Shown here one piece after another: positions 17,392 to 26,171 of a stretch of DNA of 64,000 nt. Positions within the stretch are counted from its first letter, which is position 1, and every line of letters starts with the position of its first letter. Origin of the DNA: Candidatus Peregrinibacteria bacterium (GTDB lineage: Bacteria; Patescibacteriota; Gracilibacteria; UBA1369; JACRIC01); assembly GCA_016188705.1 (NCBI GenBank), contig JACPHH010000022.1, forward strand, positions 1 through 64,000. The letters run 5' to 3'. The position numbers and the translations under genes are program-made. A model generated the notes under the pieces. That model did no database searches. It worked only from the letters and a program-made list of their open reading frames with translations, and was not told the origin of the DNA.

Positions 17392-18267
17392 TTAGGATGT
17401 AAATATTGCGGATCCGTTGTTCCATTGAAGTATCGCGCGTCGACTCGCCCAGCAGAAATAAGAAATCGTGACAAAAAAACTAGCAGGATGACGGCCTACA
17501 AGACTCACAAAGGTCGCCATAACGGTATTTTTTCCGCCAAAGCCACCAGGACCAATGCCAAGTTCATTTATTTCCCGCGTGAGTTTTTTTTCAAAAGCAT
17601 CCAATTCGGGTACGGAATTTTTTGTTTCAATGCTGCGGAAAAGTTGTCGTTTCGCCTCAATAGCAATAAGGTCGGCCGGACTGCCGGCAACCACGCTCGC
17701 GATCATTGGCGGACACCCTTGTCCTTGAGCCTTTTGAGCGCTATCAAGGACGCAACGACGTATTCCATCGAGATTTCGAGTGGCTTGAAGTTCAAGATTT
17801 GGTAGTTTATAGGTGAGACCGACATTTTCGCATCCGCCGCCTTTTAAAATAAGTCCCATTTCCACTCCCGGTTCATCGCGTTCCTCGAAATAGATGACAG
17901 GGATACCGCAAGCGACATTATTTCCAGTATTTTTTCCTGTAAGAATATCAACACTGTTGGAACGCAGTGGCACTTCATCAGTGGCACGCTCCGTAGCCTT
18001 TTCAATGATCATTTTGAGCTGTTTTTGACGAAAATTCGGTCCATATTGAACAAAAAAAATCGGTGTTCCCGTATCCTGACAAAGTGGCTTTTTTTTTCTC
18101 GCGGCAATATCGACGTTTTTAACAATGGTTGAAAGTGTAAAATAAGCCAGCCCACCTTTTTTCTCGCTTGAAATAGACTTTCGTAAATATGCTCGCACGT
18201 CCTGAGGGAGTTCGGTGGCGGCTTTTCTGTACAGTTCAACAATGGCGGTTTCAAGATCGCGGAGCAT
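17392..18267 (-). CDS. Fumarate hydratase class I, alpha subunit
   Basis: 291 residues, the usual length for the alpha subunit of two-subunit [4Fe-4S] fumarase (TtdA/FumA N-domain type). The three cluster cysteines are visible in PLCQDTGTP (about 63), KGGGCENVG (about 146) and GQGCPPMIA (about 185), with LRSNSVD and TGKNTGNN for substrate binding and GIGPGGFGGKNT near the end. It makes malate from fumarate with the beta subunit downstream. Oxygen-sensitive clusters fit an anaerobic life. A full citric acid cycle is not expected in a reduced genome, so malate/fumarate exchange or fermentation is more likely. The short family A copy at 18309 lies 42 nt upstream. Confidence 0.88.
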   Translation of the reverse strand: MLRDLETAIVELYRKAATELPQDVRAYLRKSISSEKKGGLAYFTLSTIVKNVDIAARKKKPLCQDTGTPIFFVQYGPNFRQKQLKMIIEKATERATDEVPLRSNSVDILTGKNTGNNVACGIPVIYFEERDEPGVEMGLILKGGGCENVGLTYKLPNLELQATRNLDGIRRCVLDSAQKAQGQGCPPMIASVVAGSPADLIAIEAKRQLFRSIETKNSVPELDAFEKKLTREINELGIGPGGFGGKNTVMATFVSLVGRHPASFFVTISYFCWASRRAILQWNNGSAIFTS

Positions 18268-18308
18268 ACGTTTGTGTCATAAAGTGTCGAGCCAAAGAGC
18301 GATATTCC

Positions 18309-18395
18309 AGGGTTCCTAAAATCATAATTTTGTTACGAAATTTGCAGCCAAAATTTGCAATTACAGTAGAAAAGATGTTTTTCAAAGATTCCTTA
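18309..18395. repeat. Family A palindrome, short form (A6)
   Basis: 87 bp. It keeps the outer parts (TTTTGTTACGAAA and ATTTGCAATTACAGTAG, ending TTTTTCAAAGATTCCTT) but lacks the central GTATC/GATAC block; the junction reads ACGAAATTTGCAGCC. The copy at 61350-61426 has the same junction, so the short form is a subfamily and not a one-off deletion. Confidence 0.82.
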
Positions 18396-18462
18396 GAGGA
18401 TTTTCTACTAAAAGAATAAGGAAATACCAGCATTTTTGCAAATAAAGCGATTTTTATTTTTT

Positions 18463-18491
18463 TTGTAGACAATTTTTTTTGAAGTGATAAT
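18463..18491 (+). promoter_or_regulatory. Predicted promoter for the thiolase-like gene
   Basis: TTGTAG, 17 bp, GATAAT, with a TG two bases before the -10 box region. Start would be near 18498, about 30 nt ahead of the ATG at 18530. Confidence 0.5.
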
Positions 18492-18529
18492 GTTTTCTGG
18501 AATAAAAAAAACTTCTTTCCCCTTTATAT

Positions 18530-19732
18530 ATGGCCGAAATATTTGAAAATACATATATCGAAAACACAGGTTTGACGCCCTGTATTCAAGAAAGAGGACG
18601 CGATGGTTTACAACAACTCATTATTGCCACGGCGAATGTTGCCGTGAATACGCTTGGAGATGATAAGCATCTTGACGAATTAGTGATTACGACTCAAACC
18701 GGACGATTAATGAAAAATCTCGTTGAATGGCTTGTAAAACTTATAAAATTAAACGATGGAATAGAAATACAAAACGTAAGGTTGCAACCCTGTTTTTCAA
18801 ATTCCCAACCTGTAATGAGGGATATTGCCGTGAAAGTCGAAAAAGGTCGACAACGATCAATGCTTGTGGCAATAGAGCCGATGAATTGCGTGGAAAGAAA
18901 ATTGAGAATGAATGGCATCAGTAGAGGAATTCTTAAAAGAAATGATGGAAAGCAACCGAGCATGGCTGAATCTCTTGATCGATTCACGTCGTGCTTTGCA
19001 GATGCCTTAGGAATTTCTCGAGAACAATTAAGAAAGATATCGCGACGCACCGCGCTGGATTTGCATAAGAAAAAAACTCGAAATTCTTTCGCGCAAAAAC
19101 GCGCTGAAGTCACGGAGGATGATTACGATAATTCCGCCATAAATAGAAGGCTTGGCGCGGATATCAATCACGGACTCTACGATTTTTGTCCGACAACGAA
19201 TCGCGGCGCGGCGCTTTTATTGACGCACAAAGATCGAATGAAAGATCCATCAAACGCAGTTAAGCTCGTTGCTCATTCAACGATGAATGATACGAGAATA
19301 AATGGCGAGAGAAGTGAATTTCAGAATTATCCGAAAAATGAAGCGCTTTTTAGAGCAATGGAGGAAATATTCAAAAATGAAGTCATGCAGGCCAGCGGTC
19401 TTACTCGTGAAAAATTATTGCAAAACGGCATCATTGAAATTCATAATGCCATAGGACCTCTCGTCATGATGGCTCTCATTGAAATGGGCTATATAGATCC
19501 GAAAAATGCTTTTGAGGAATTCATGAACTTTAATCTTTCTCATATAAATCCATCGGGAGGATTACTTGCGGGGCATCCGCTTTCCGCGACATTTCCGATG
19601 ACAGTCCATACGTCGCGGCTGCAACTGCTCAAACAAGCCGGTGAAATGCAAATAGATGATCCTCATTATGCGTTGTTTCAAAGTATCTGGGGATTGAGAG
19701 ATAGGGTTTCTCTCAGCATTATTCAGAAATAA
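18530..19732 (+). CDS. Divergent thiolase-family protein
   Basis: 400 residues, the normal thiolase length. C88 in RLQPCFSNSQP sits where the acyl-accepting cysteine is, followed by the usual A..I..G pattern and EPMN in place of ESMS. The C-terminal domain has IEIHNAIGPLVMMALIEMG and NPSGGLLAGHPLSATFP with the catalytic histidine. The second cysteine motif (CGGG near the end) is replaced by SIWGLRD, so the Claisen reaction may be impaired or changed. Many conserved glycines are also lost. It could bind acyl-CoA or act as a hydrolase-type thiolase. Acetyl-CoA chemistry is rare in CPR genomes, which makes this gene notable. No Shine-Dalgarno at the ATG. Confidence 0.75.
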   Translation: MAEIFENTYIENTGLTPCIQERGRDGLQQLIIATANVAVNTLGDDKHLDELVITTQTGRLMKNLVEWLVKLIKLNDGIEIQNVRLQPCFSNSQPVMRDIAVKVEKGRQRSMLVAIEPMNCVERKLRMNGISRGILKRNDGKQPSMAESLDRFTSCFADALGISREQLRKISRRTALDLHKKKTRNSFAQKRAEVTEDDYDNSAINRRLGADINHGLYDFCPTTNRGAALLLTHKDRMKDPSNAVKLVAHSTMNDTRINGERSEFQNYPKNEALFRAMEEIFKNEVMQASGLTREKLLQNGIIEIHNAIGPLVMMALIEMGYIDPKNAFEEFMNFNLSHINPSGGLLAGHPLSATFPMTVHTSRLQLLKQAGEMQIDDPHYALFQSIWGLRDRVSLSIIQK

Positions 19733-19824
19733 AAATAGAACTATTGAACAGACAAAATGTATTTGTCATAATACAGTCATCATTTATAAAAATCTCATAA
19801 AATTATTAAAAATACCTCAAAACC

Positions 19825-20724
19825 ATGAAAAAAAATATTCTTTGCGCTTTTTTTCTCATAATCCTTGTAATGACGGGCTGCTCGAAAGAAAGCACGATAA
19901 AGACAGCAAAATCTCTGCGAATCGACTTTAAAAATGTTCCGTCAATAGAAAACGCTTCCTATGAGTTACATCTCGTAAAGGGCGAGCAACGATATCCTTT
20001 GAAAAAATTTCAGGTCGTTGATGGAAAACCCGTTGAACTTCGAAATGATAAAAAAATAAAAGTTTTTCAGACTGAAAGAAACATTCTTGACTTTGACGCC
20101 ATTGAAATAACGATCGAGCCAACTAAAAAAAAGAAAGGGGAGAGAAGCTTGCTTTTAAGTGGTGAAATAAATTCGAACGGGCAAGATATCACTTTAAAAT
20201 TTGCAGGAATTAATCTCGAAGGAATTGAAGGACAATACATGCTCGCCACGCCGACGGATGAAATCGCCGAAAATGAAGAGAGTGGCGTTTGGTTTGCAAA
20301 AATTGAGGGTGAAAAAATGGTTCCAGGTTTAAAAATACGCCCGACTCAAGCGGGTTGGAGTTATGAGGGTTGGATAGAGTATAAGGGGAAAATCACTTCT
20401 CTTGGGCGGTTTGGACAACCTTATGGAAAGGATACTATCGATACCTATTCTTTAAGAATATTCCAGCCAGAAATTCCCGGCGAAGATTTCATTGCCAGAG
20501 TGCCAAATAACTTTCCCATTCTTGTAAATCTCGCGACAGGAGATTATAAAGTATCAGTTTCACTCGAGCCTGATATTGATGGAAATGATCCGTCCGATGT
20601 TAATAAGCCTTTTTTTATCATTTTATCAAGCAACATCCCGAATGATCTGGCCACGAAAACTCCTACACCACTTGAGGTCATGAAAGACGTGCCTGAAGCA
20701 ACGGTTACACTTGAAATAGACTAG
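19825..20724 (+). CDS. Lipoprotein, possibly with RskA-like repeats
   Basis: 299 residues. MKKNILCAFFLIILVMTGC is a lipoprotein signal with lipobox VMTGC (Cys 19). The mature part is beta-rich. Two segments, YELHLVKGEQRYPLKKF and YEGWIEYKGKITSLGRF, resemble each other and the Y-x-x-W-x-x-x-G-x-x-x-x-LG-x-F signature in anti-sigma factor RskA C-terminal domains, but no sigma factor gene is nearby, so function is open. The final codons overlap the convergent rlmE gene by 4 nt. Confidence 0.75.
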   Translation: MKKNILCAFFLIILVMTGCSKESTIKTAKSLRIDFKNVPSIENASYELHLVKGEQRYPLKKFQVVDGKPVELRNDKKIKVFQTERNILDFDAIEITIEPTKKKKGERSLLLSGEINSNGQDITLKFAGINLEGIEGQYMLATPTDEIAENEESGVWFAKIEGEKMVPGLKIRPTQAGWSYEGWIEYKGKITSLGRFGQPYGKDTIDTYSLRIFQPEIPGEDFIARVPNNFPILVNLATGDYKVSVSLEPDIDGNDPSDVNKPFFIILSSNIPNDLATKTPTPLEVMKDVPEATVTLEID

Positions 20725-21335
20725 CGTTTTTTCATTGCAATAATATAGGTTTCGCGACTTTGTTTTCGCGAAGATTCGGGCTTATATACAGAAACCCGTT
20801 CAAAATTTTTTCTTACGGCGTGAATAAGCGAATGAAAATCAACGCCGAAAAAAACTTTTAAAAGAAGATTGCCTCCTTTTTTAAGATATTTTTGAGAAAG
20901 CTCTAAAACACGAAAATTAAGATCAACGGAACGCGCTTGATCAAGGTCTTTAATCCCACTCGTATTTGGAGCGATATCAGAAGTAATAACGTCAAATGTT
21001 TGGCCGGAAATATTTTCCGAAACCGCGGCGTCATCAAAAATATCCGCGATAAAAGTTCGAGCGCCTTCGATGCCGTCGATAGCTTTGATATCAAAACCCG
21101 TAACACTGCCGGATGGCCCGACAACGCGGACAAGGTACTGAAGAAAACTGCCAGGCGCGGCGCCAACATCTAAAACAATATCGCCGTGGCGCACAATGGA
21201 AAATTTATTTTGAATTTCCTCCAGTTTAAAAACACTTCTCGCTCGAAATCCATCCTCCTTCGCCCTATGAAAAAAAGGATCGTATACATCATATCCTCCT
21301 CTTTTTAACGTTCTTTTGCGACTTTTTTGTGCCAT
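20721..21335 (-). CDS. rlmE: 23S rRNA 2'-O-methyltransferase RlmE (FtsJ)
   Basis: 204 residues, as in the family. The K-D-K-E catalytic set is present: K37 in ARSVFKLEE, D in TSDIAPNTSG, K in NLLLKVF and E in KQSRETYII. The SAM site is DVGAAPGSFLQYL. It methylates U2552 of the peptidyl-transferase A loop on the 50S subunit. The start is 9 nt from family A copy A3, which separates it from rsmG on the same strand; the pair forms a small rRNA-modification cluster. Confidence 0.92.
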   Translation of the reverse strand: MAQKSRKRTLKRGGYDVYDPFFHRAKEDGFRARSVFKLEEIQNKFSIVRHGDIVLDVGAAPGSFLQYLVRVVGPSGSVTGFDIKAIDGIEGARTFIADIFDDAAVSENISGQTFDVITSDIAPNTSGIKDLDQARSVDLNFRVLELSQKYLKKGGNLLLKVFFGVDFHSLIHAVRKNFERVSVYKPESSRKQSRETYIIAMKKR

Positions 21336-21343
21336 ATATTTTT

Positions 21344-21509
21344 AGGGAACCTCTGAAAAACGTAACTTCGTAACGAAATTTTACCATGTTGAGCGAAAAA
21401 TGTGAAAAGCGACGAAGGCGTATCAGATAAGATACGCTCAAGGAGCTTTGAACATTTTGTAGCCGACATGGTAAAATTGCAGTAGATGGTACATTTTTCA
21501 GAGGTTCCT
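21344..21509. repeat. Family A palindrome, long form (copy A3)
   Basis: 166 bp filling the gap between rsmG (stop at 21514-21516) and rlmE (start 21335). Ends GGAACCTCTGAAAAACGTA and TTTTTCAGAGGTTCC; inner arms share AATTTTACCATGT, unlike any other copy; centre GTATC-N6-GATAC. Read on the minus strand it lies in the rsmG-rlmE spacer of a likely common transcript. Confidence 0.93.
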
Positions 21510-21513
21510 TAGG

Positions 21514-22158
21514 TTATAACATCGAGAAAAGAATCAGAGTACGTTTTCCAGAAGAAAATGGCAGTTCGAAGTGTTTTATGCTTTCAACTCTATAATTTCG
21601 AGAAAGATCTGTGCGCTCTGAGAGTTCTTCGGCAACATTAGGACCTTTATATGCCATGATTCGCCCCGTAGGTTTAATAAATGGAAGCGCGGCGGGAATG
21701 AGTCGGTTCAGCGGCGCGAAAGCCCGCGCCACAACCATATCATACATTCCATGAAATTTTGGATCCAAAGCAAGGGTTTCACTTCGACCCCATACGCAAC
21801 TGACATTCGGTAAATGAAGACGTTCGACCATGTCATGAACAGCATCGACTTTTTTTTTCGTTGAATCCATAAGTGTAAAATGACTCAAGGGTCGAAAAAT
21901 GGCGAGTACTATGCCAGGAAGGCCCCCACCCGTGCCGATATCAAGAATATGCAACGATTTTTTTTTATCGATACAATCAATTCCATAAGCTGAATCGAGT
22001 ATATGTTTAATAAAGAATGTTTCATCAGTGCAAGAGGCAAATAAATTCATCTTCGCGTTCCATTCCTTAATAAAAGAAGCAAAATAATTCAATAAAATCT
22101 CTTCTCCTTGCGATAAAGGGAGCGACGCGAGCTCAAATATTTCACGAATATTTTTCAT
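21514..22158 (-). CDS. rsmG: 16S rRNA m7G527 methyltransferase RsmG
   Basis: 214 residues. Family text is clear: WNAKMNL, FIKHILDSAY, LDIGTGGGLPGIVLAI (SAM site), MDSTKKKV, VVARAFAPL and MAYKGP, ending in a SGKRTL segment that contacts RNA. It methylates N7 of G527 in the decoding-site region of 16S rRNA. It is followed on the same strand by rlmE after a 170-nt spacer made almost wholly of repeat A3. Confidence 0.93.
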   Translation of the reverse strand: MKNIREIFELASLPLSQGEEILLNYFASFIKEWNAKMNLFASCTDETFFIKHILDSAYGIDCIDKKKSLHILDIGTGGGLPGIVLAIFRPLSHFTLMDSTKKKVDAVHDMVERLHLPNVSCVWGRSETLALDPKFHGMYDMVVARAFAPLNRLIPAALPFIKPTGRIMAYKGPNVAEELSERTDLSRNYRVESIKHFELPFSSGKRTLILFSML

Positions 22159-22200
22159 AAAAAATGAAAAATTTGGTTGAATAGAAAGTTGAAATGAGTA

Positions 22201-22513
22201 AGGGAATCTTTGAAAAACGTGATTTTGTTACTACGAATCATAGTATAGCAAAAAATCTAGGGACATGCTGAAAAACAGATTATTGAAGCGAGATTTTTGT
22301 ATTTTGTGCGAAAACGTTGAAGCGCGAAAGAGACGTATCAGATAAGATACGGCGATGAGCGCTGAAACGTTTGTAGTCAAAATACAAAAATCGTAGCTCT
22401 TAAGATGTTTTTCAGCATGTCCCTAGCACTGACATCTAAAAAGTGCTAATCTAAAAAATGCCAATGGAAAAAAGTTTTATGCAGTAGAAAAAATGTTTTT
22501 CTGGGAGTATCAA
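22201..22513. repeat. Degenerate family A copy interrupted by a younger copy (A4 nest)
   Basis: A left arm (AGGGAATCTTTGAAAAACGT, then GATTTTGTTAC) begins at 22201, and a matching right arm (TGCAGTAG...GTTTTTCTGGGAG) ends near 22513. The 170-bp copy at 22257-22426 lies between them. The outer copy is more worn, consistent with a later insertion into it. Confidence 0.6.
22257..22426. repeat. Family A palindrome, long form (copy A4)
   Basis: 170 bp. Outer ends CTAGGGACATGCTGAAAAAC and complement, yet another end sequence. Inner arms share GATTTTTGTATTTTG; centre GTATC-N6-GATAC. It fills most of the gap between rsmG and the protease gene. Confidence 0.92.
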
Positions 22514-22564
22514 TGTAAAAGAGAGGATGTCTGAAGCATAAAAAATTATCTAACAAAAAAAACC

Positions 22565-23251
22565 ATGTACCCATTCTATGATGCCACGTTTCTACTCATC
22601 ATTCCTGCAATAATTTTTACGCTCTATGCTCAATATAAAGTGCATAGCACCTTTCGAAAATATGAAAAAATTGCCAATGAACGAGGGATGACTGGAATGG
22701 ACGTCGCGAGAAAAATTCTCGATCAGGAAGGTCTCAATGCGATACCAGTAGAAAAAACAGGCGGTCTTATGGGAGATCATTACGATCCGATCAAAAAAGT
22801 ACTAAGGCTTTCAGAAAAGGTTTATTCGGGAAAATCCATATCCGCTCTCGGCGTGGCGGCTCATGAAGTGGGACACGCGATTCAGCAGGCAAGGTCGTAT
22901 CATCCGCTCATCATCCGTACCACGTTATATCCCGTGGTAAGCGTTAGTTCGTACCTTGCTCCGATTCTTATTTTTTTGGGATTTATCGTGGCGGGATTTT
23001 CGCAGCTTCTTTTGGCAGGAATCATACTTTTTTCGGCGTCGGTCGTTTTTACGGTGGTTACGCTGCCAGTGGAATTTGACGCGTCGCGAAGGGCGGTAGC
23101 TGTTCTGGAAACACACGGTTTTGTGCGAGGCAATGAAATTCAAGGAGTAAAAAAAGTTTTGAATGCAGCTGCTTTGACCTATGTCGCGGCAGCTATCACG
23201 GCTGTACTCGAGCTTATCCGTTTGATTCTTATTTTTCAAAGAAGGAACTAG
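22565..23251 (+). CDS. YugP-type membrane zinc metallopeptidase
   Basis: 228 residues, the usual size of the neutral zinc metallopeptidase family (Pfam Zn_peptidase_2). An N-terminal helix, then GLMGDHYDP, and H100-E101-x-x-H104 in AAHEVGHAIQQA. Two hydrophobic helices follow (about 118-160), then FDASRRA and a last helix (about 200-224). Catalysis would be on the membrane face; substrates of the family are poorly known. It ends before a strong two-way terminator (23335-23364). Confidence 0.88.
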   Translation: MYPFYDATFLLIIPAIIFTLYAQYKVHSTFRKYEKIANERGMTGMDVARKILDQEGLNAIPVEKTGGLMGDHYDPIKKVLRLSEKVYSGKSISALGVAAHEVGHAIQQARSYHPLIIRTTLYPVVSVSSYLAPILIFLGFIVAGFSQLLLAGIILFSASVVFTVVTLPVEFDASRRAVAVLETHGFVRGNEIQGVKKVLNAAALTYVAAAITAVLELIRLILIFQRRN

Positions 23252-23334
23252 ACAGTGTTCACATACAATTTTTACAATAGTAAAACGACAAAAACAGTAT
23301 AAAAAACGTTTTTCAGCCGAACATTTTTTACAAT

Positions 23335-23364
23335 AAAAAAACCCCCGAAAAACGAGGGTTTTTT
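23335..23364. terminator. Two-way intrinsic terminator between convergent genes
   Basis: ACCCCCG-AAAA-CGAGGGT type stem with A-run before and T-run after, 84 nt past the protease stop and 55 nt before the stop of the convergent coiled-coil gene. Confidence 0.85.
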
Positions 23365-23418
23365 ATCATTTTTTTTTATCAGATATATTCAGAGGTTTTT
23401 CAGATATATAAAGACGAT

Positions 23419-25173
23419 TTATCTGTATTCAGAAAGATTTGTAAGGATGGCGAGGTTTACTTTAAGAATTGCCAGGAGTACTTGAGAAGACGCGTCAACC
23501 CATGGCTCCAAATTTGAAGTGAGAGTATTCACGGCAGCGGTCAATTGATCGATAAATGCAAGGAAATTATCGACAAAATTTTGAAGTTGAGTATTAATGA
23601 CATCAATGGCTGCGCGTGCGGCATCAAGAGCCGGAAAAATAACTTGATCAAATGCTCCCTGAATGGTTGTGGTTACAGCGTAGAAAGCGATAATTTCATC
23701 AACCCAAATGAGAGAACTTGACCAGAGGGTTGCGTTATTTTGAAGAATAACCGCAATAGACTCAAGCGTCGATGTATAATCCGATGTTGCCGCGTCCTCG
23801 TCATACACGGCATAAATACCATCCAGAGCTTCCTTGAGAGCTTCCGGAACTTTCGGTAAACCAGAATTAAAAGCTCGTAACAAGCCCTGAATATAGGTTG
23901 TATCCGCGGAAGGATAGACAACATGACCATCCGTAAAGCTGAGATTGTATGGTTCGAGTCCGCTCATAACTTCAGCAAGTTTTGACGTGGCAAGATCAAG
24001 ATTCTTTTTAACTTGGTTCGTATAAACATCCTGATGGCTCTGAATCGCGGAAACGACTTCATCATAAAATGCCTGTATTTTCGTCCATTCGGCATTCATT
24101 TGTTCGGTCGTTGAATCAATGGCCTCCTGTTTTTGAATAATTTTTGTATTCACATAGCGAGTATCACCGCCTTTGGAAGAGAGAATATCACGTTTTTGTT
24201 CGAGAGCTTTCTTTTCCGATTCGAGTTTCTCAATATCTTCTTGATATTCAAGGATTGCTTTATTTGCTTTCAATTTTTCCTCTGCTATGGTCTGGAGCAT
24301 TTTTTCAAAATTGAGTCTGCTTTCCAATTCACTCACTCCCAAATTTATCCAGGCTGTAAAATCGTTTATTTTTTTCACATAAGAAAGCCCGGTATTTACC
24401 TGAATACTTAAGTACTGGCCAAGGAGTTCCGGACGAAGTCGATCGACTTCTTTTTGAACATTTTCGTCAATAAGTGAAAGAGCTGATTCGGCTTCTTCTT
24501 CACTGCAATAACTTTGCTTCACTCCTTCTTGATAGGTATTCGCGGCTTCAATGTCCTGTTTTTCAACGGAACAGGTATTCGTGTCGACATTAACGCCATC
24601 ATAGGCTTTACGAATTTCCTGAAGCTGATATTTTACATTGGTATAAAAATCCCTCATATAGGTGTCATTCGGTGCCGCATAGAGGCAAACTCCTTGTTTT
24701 TGAGTACACGTTAAATCGAGATGGGCAAGTCGTTCATCAACTTGAGCGATAAGAGCGTCTATAACAGCTAATTTATCCTCTTGTTTTTGCTCAAATCCGA
24801 CATCTTGCGATGGCTGACTTGCTTGAACTATTTTATTGAGGGCATCCGCATCGACTTTGATTTGGTTGCTCATGGTTTGAAGAGTGCCATCGAGATCTTC
24901 AAAAAAAGCGTTTACTTTTGGCGTTGAAACAGACGAAGAGGCATTGGCTAACATACCGCTAGCGCCTTTTGTGGAAACGGATGGAGCGGCATTGTAGAGA
25001 GAACTTGAATCCTGAGTCGCCACGACGCTCGTACTTAGCTTGGGTTGATTTTTGAGCTGATTGAGCGAGAGCGTAAGCAAGATGATCGAATTAGAAAGAG
25101 TAATGAAAGAAACGGCCACCATAAGGGCTGTTACGACTTTCCAGCTAAATCGATCATTGGGTACTTCTGACAT
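23419..25173 (-). CDS. Membrane-anchored coiled-coil envelope protein, function unknown
   Basis: 584 residues. One N-terminal helix (about 13-33, TALMVAVSFITLSNSIILLT) after a basic start makes a signal anchor with the rest outside. Residues about 85-420 are largely helical with coiled-coil stretches rich in E/K/Q (for example EDIEKLESEKKALEQKRDIL). The four cysteines near 156-225 (CTQKQGVC, NTCSVE, SYCSEEE) could form disulfides. No enzyme motif seen. Convergent with the protease gene; upstream lies a 377-nt gap shared with the toxin-antitoxin operon. Confidence 0.75.
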   Translation of the reverse strand: MSEVPNDRFSWKVVTALMVAVSFITLSNSIILLTLSLNQLKNQPKLSTSVVATQDSSSLYNAAPSVSTKGASGMLANASSSVSTPKVNAFFEDLDGTLQTMSNQIKVDADALNKIVQASQPSQDVGFEQKQEDKLAVIDALIAQVDERLAHLDLTCTQKQGVCLYAAPNDTYMRDFYTNVKYQLQEIRKAYDGVNVDTNTCSVEKQDIEAANTYQEGVKQSYCSEEEAESALSLIDENVQKEVDRLRPELLGQYLSIQVNTGLSYVKKINDFTAWINLGVSELESRLNFEKMLQTIAEEKLKANKAILEYQEDIEKLESEKKALEQKRDILSSKGGDTRYVNTKIIQKQEAIDSTTEQMNAEWTKIQAFYDEVVSAIQSHQDVYTNQVKKNLDLATSKLAEVMSGLEPYNLSFTDGHVVYPSADTTYIQGLLRAFNSGLPKVPEALKEALDGIYAVYDEDAATSDYTSTLESIAVILQNNATLWSSSLIWVDEIIAFYAVTTTIQGAFDQVIFPALDAARAAIDVINTQLQNFVDNFLAFIDQLTAAVNTLTSNLEPWVDASSQVLLAILKVNLAILTNLSEYR

Positions 25174-25404
25174 GGTATTGTGAGATTAAAAAATAATAAA
25201 ATTATCTATGAAAATTACATAATTACATATGTACGAAGTGAATCGTAATTATCTCTCCATCTAACCGTCAGGTCTATACATCCTATAAATCATAAATTTA
25301 TAAAAAATATTATTTAATTGTACCATTCAAACTAATATACGTCAAACACTTTCTTGACGAAAAAATAAATATTTTTCTCTTAGCAAAGGTAAGGTATTTC
25401 ATGG

Positions 25405-25450
25405 CCACTTTTGGTTAAAGAGTGTTTGCTTACTTTTTTTACCAAAGTGG
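25405..25450. promoter_or_regulatory. Inverted repeat, candidate operator
   Basis: CCACTTTTGGTTAAA and TTTTTTACCAAAGTGG with a 15-nt spacer, about 40 nt upstream of the proposed toxin-antitoxin promoter. Antitoxins of this class bind palindromes, but those usually overlap the promoter, so the link is tentative. Confidence 0.4.
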
Positions 25451-25489
25451 TCGAGTTTATTCTAGAATTTTTTTACGAATGCAGAAAAC

Positions 25490-25518
25490 TTTACAGAGAT
25501 TATGGGAAGTGATAAAAT
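25490..25518 (+). promoter_or_regulatory. Predicted promoter of the toxin-antitoxin pair
   Basis: TTTACA, 17 bp, TAAAAT. Start would be near 25525, leaving a leader of about 25 nt. A TATAAT at 25538-25543 is an alternative -10 that would make the mRNA leaderless. Confidence 0.45.
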
Positions 25519-25550
25519 GAGTATAAAATTATTATTCTATAATTATCATT

Positions 25551-25787
25551 ATGACATCCTTGACAATAAATATTGAAAATGAATTGAAAAAAAATGCCCA
25601 GAAAAAAGCGAAAAAAGATGGAGTTACGATCACATTCATTGTCATAAATGCTCTAAAGGCATACAAAGAAGGGAAACTGAAATTCGGCATGGTCTTGAAT
25701 GATGATGATATTACTGCTTCTTTTGATGTTTCAAGTAAAAAAGGGAAAAAAGCATGTTTAAAAAGCTTTGAAACTCTATGCCGATAA
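25551..25787 (+). CDS. RelB/DinJ-type antitoxin
   Basis: 78 residues. The N-terminus (TSLTINIENELKKNAQKKAK, then KDGVTITFIVINALKAY) fits a ribbon-helix-helix DNA-binding fold of RelB/DinJ antitoxins: a short strand followed by two helices. The charged C-terminal half would wrap the toxin. It overlaps the toxin gene by 10 nt, the usual antitoxin-first order with translational coupling. Expected to repress its own promoter. Confidence 0.75.
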   Translation: MTSLTINIENELKKNAQKKAKKDGVTITFIVINALKAYKEGKLKFGMVLNDDDITASFDVSSKKGKKACLKSFETLCR

Positions 25788-26068
25788 AAAAAATCATTCA
25801 GCGAACAAAACGTTTCGAAAAGGCATTCGCAAAACTTAATTCAAAAATACAGAAACTCTTTATTAGAAAGCTCGATTTTTTTATTGATGATGAATATGCA
25901 CCTTCTCTCAAAACCCACAGATTAAAAGGAAAACGCCAACATGAACACTCTTTTTGGATAACGGATGATATAAGAGCTATTTATATAAAAAAAATATTAA
26001 AAAAAGAAAAAGTCTTTGTATTTACATTTATCGACATAGGAGGCCACAGTCGAGTCTATAATGAATAA
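25778..26068 (+). CDS. RelE/YafQ-type mRNA interferase toxin
   Basis: 96 residues, typical of the RelE superfamily. Family pattern: basic N-terminal helix (RTKRFEKAFAKLNSKIQKLF), LKTHRLKGKRQHEHSFWITDDIRAIY with R in the DDIRAIY strand, and a last strand with FTFIDIGGHSRVY, matching the I..GTHS.LF end of YafQ-like toxins, including the conserved His. Such toxins cut mRNA on the ribosome. The Fic gene follows after about 100 nt, so this is a small defence/stress locus. Confidence 0.8.
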   Translation: MPIKKIIQRTKRFEKAFAKLNSKIQKLFIRKLDFFIDDEYAPSLKTHRLKGKRQHEHSFWITDDIRAIYIKKILKKEKVFVFTFIDIGGHSRVYNE

Positions 26069-26111
26069 AAATCCTGTCCTTCTATGAAAAAGTTCGGAAT
26101 TATTTTTCAGG

Positions 26112-26145
26112 ATGAGGGAATCTCTGAAAAATGTAATTGCCTTTT
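26112..26145. repeat. Family A fragment: left end only
   Basis: AGGGAATCTCTGAAAAATGT and AATTG match the left outer arm of long copies. It lies between the toxin gene and the Fic gene; the rest of the element is missing. Confidence 0.5.
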
Positions 26146-26171
26146 TGGATATTTATGGATAAAATTTCGAT

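Larger units (their letters stand above)
25174..25550. other. Divergent regulatory gap between envelope protein and toxin-antitoxin genes
   Basis: No ORF supported. It holds a long inverted repeat (25405-25450) and the promoter proposed for the toxin-antitoxin pair (25490-25518). The rest is AT-rich without pattern that I can name. Confidence 0.5.
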
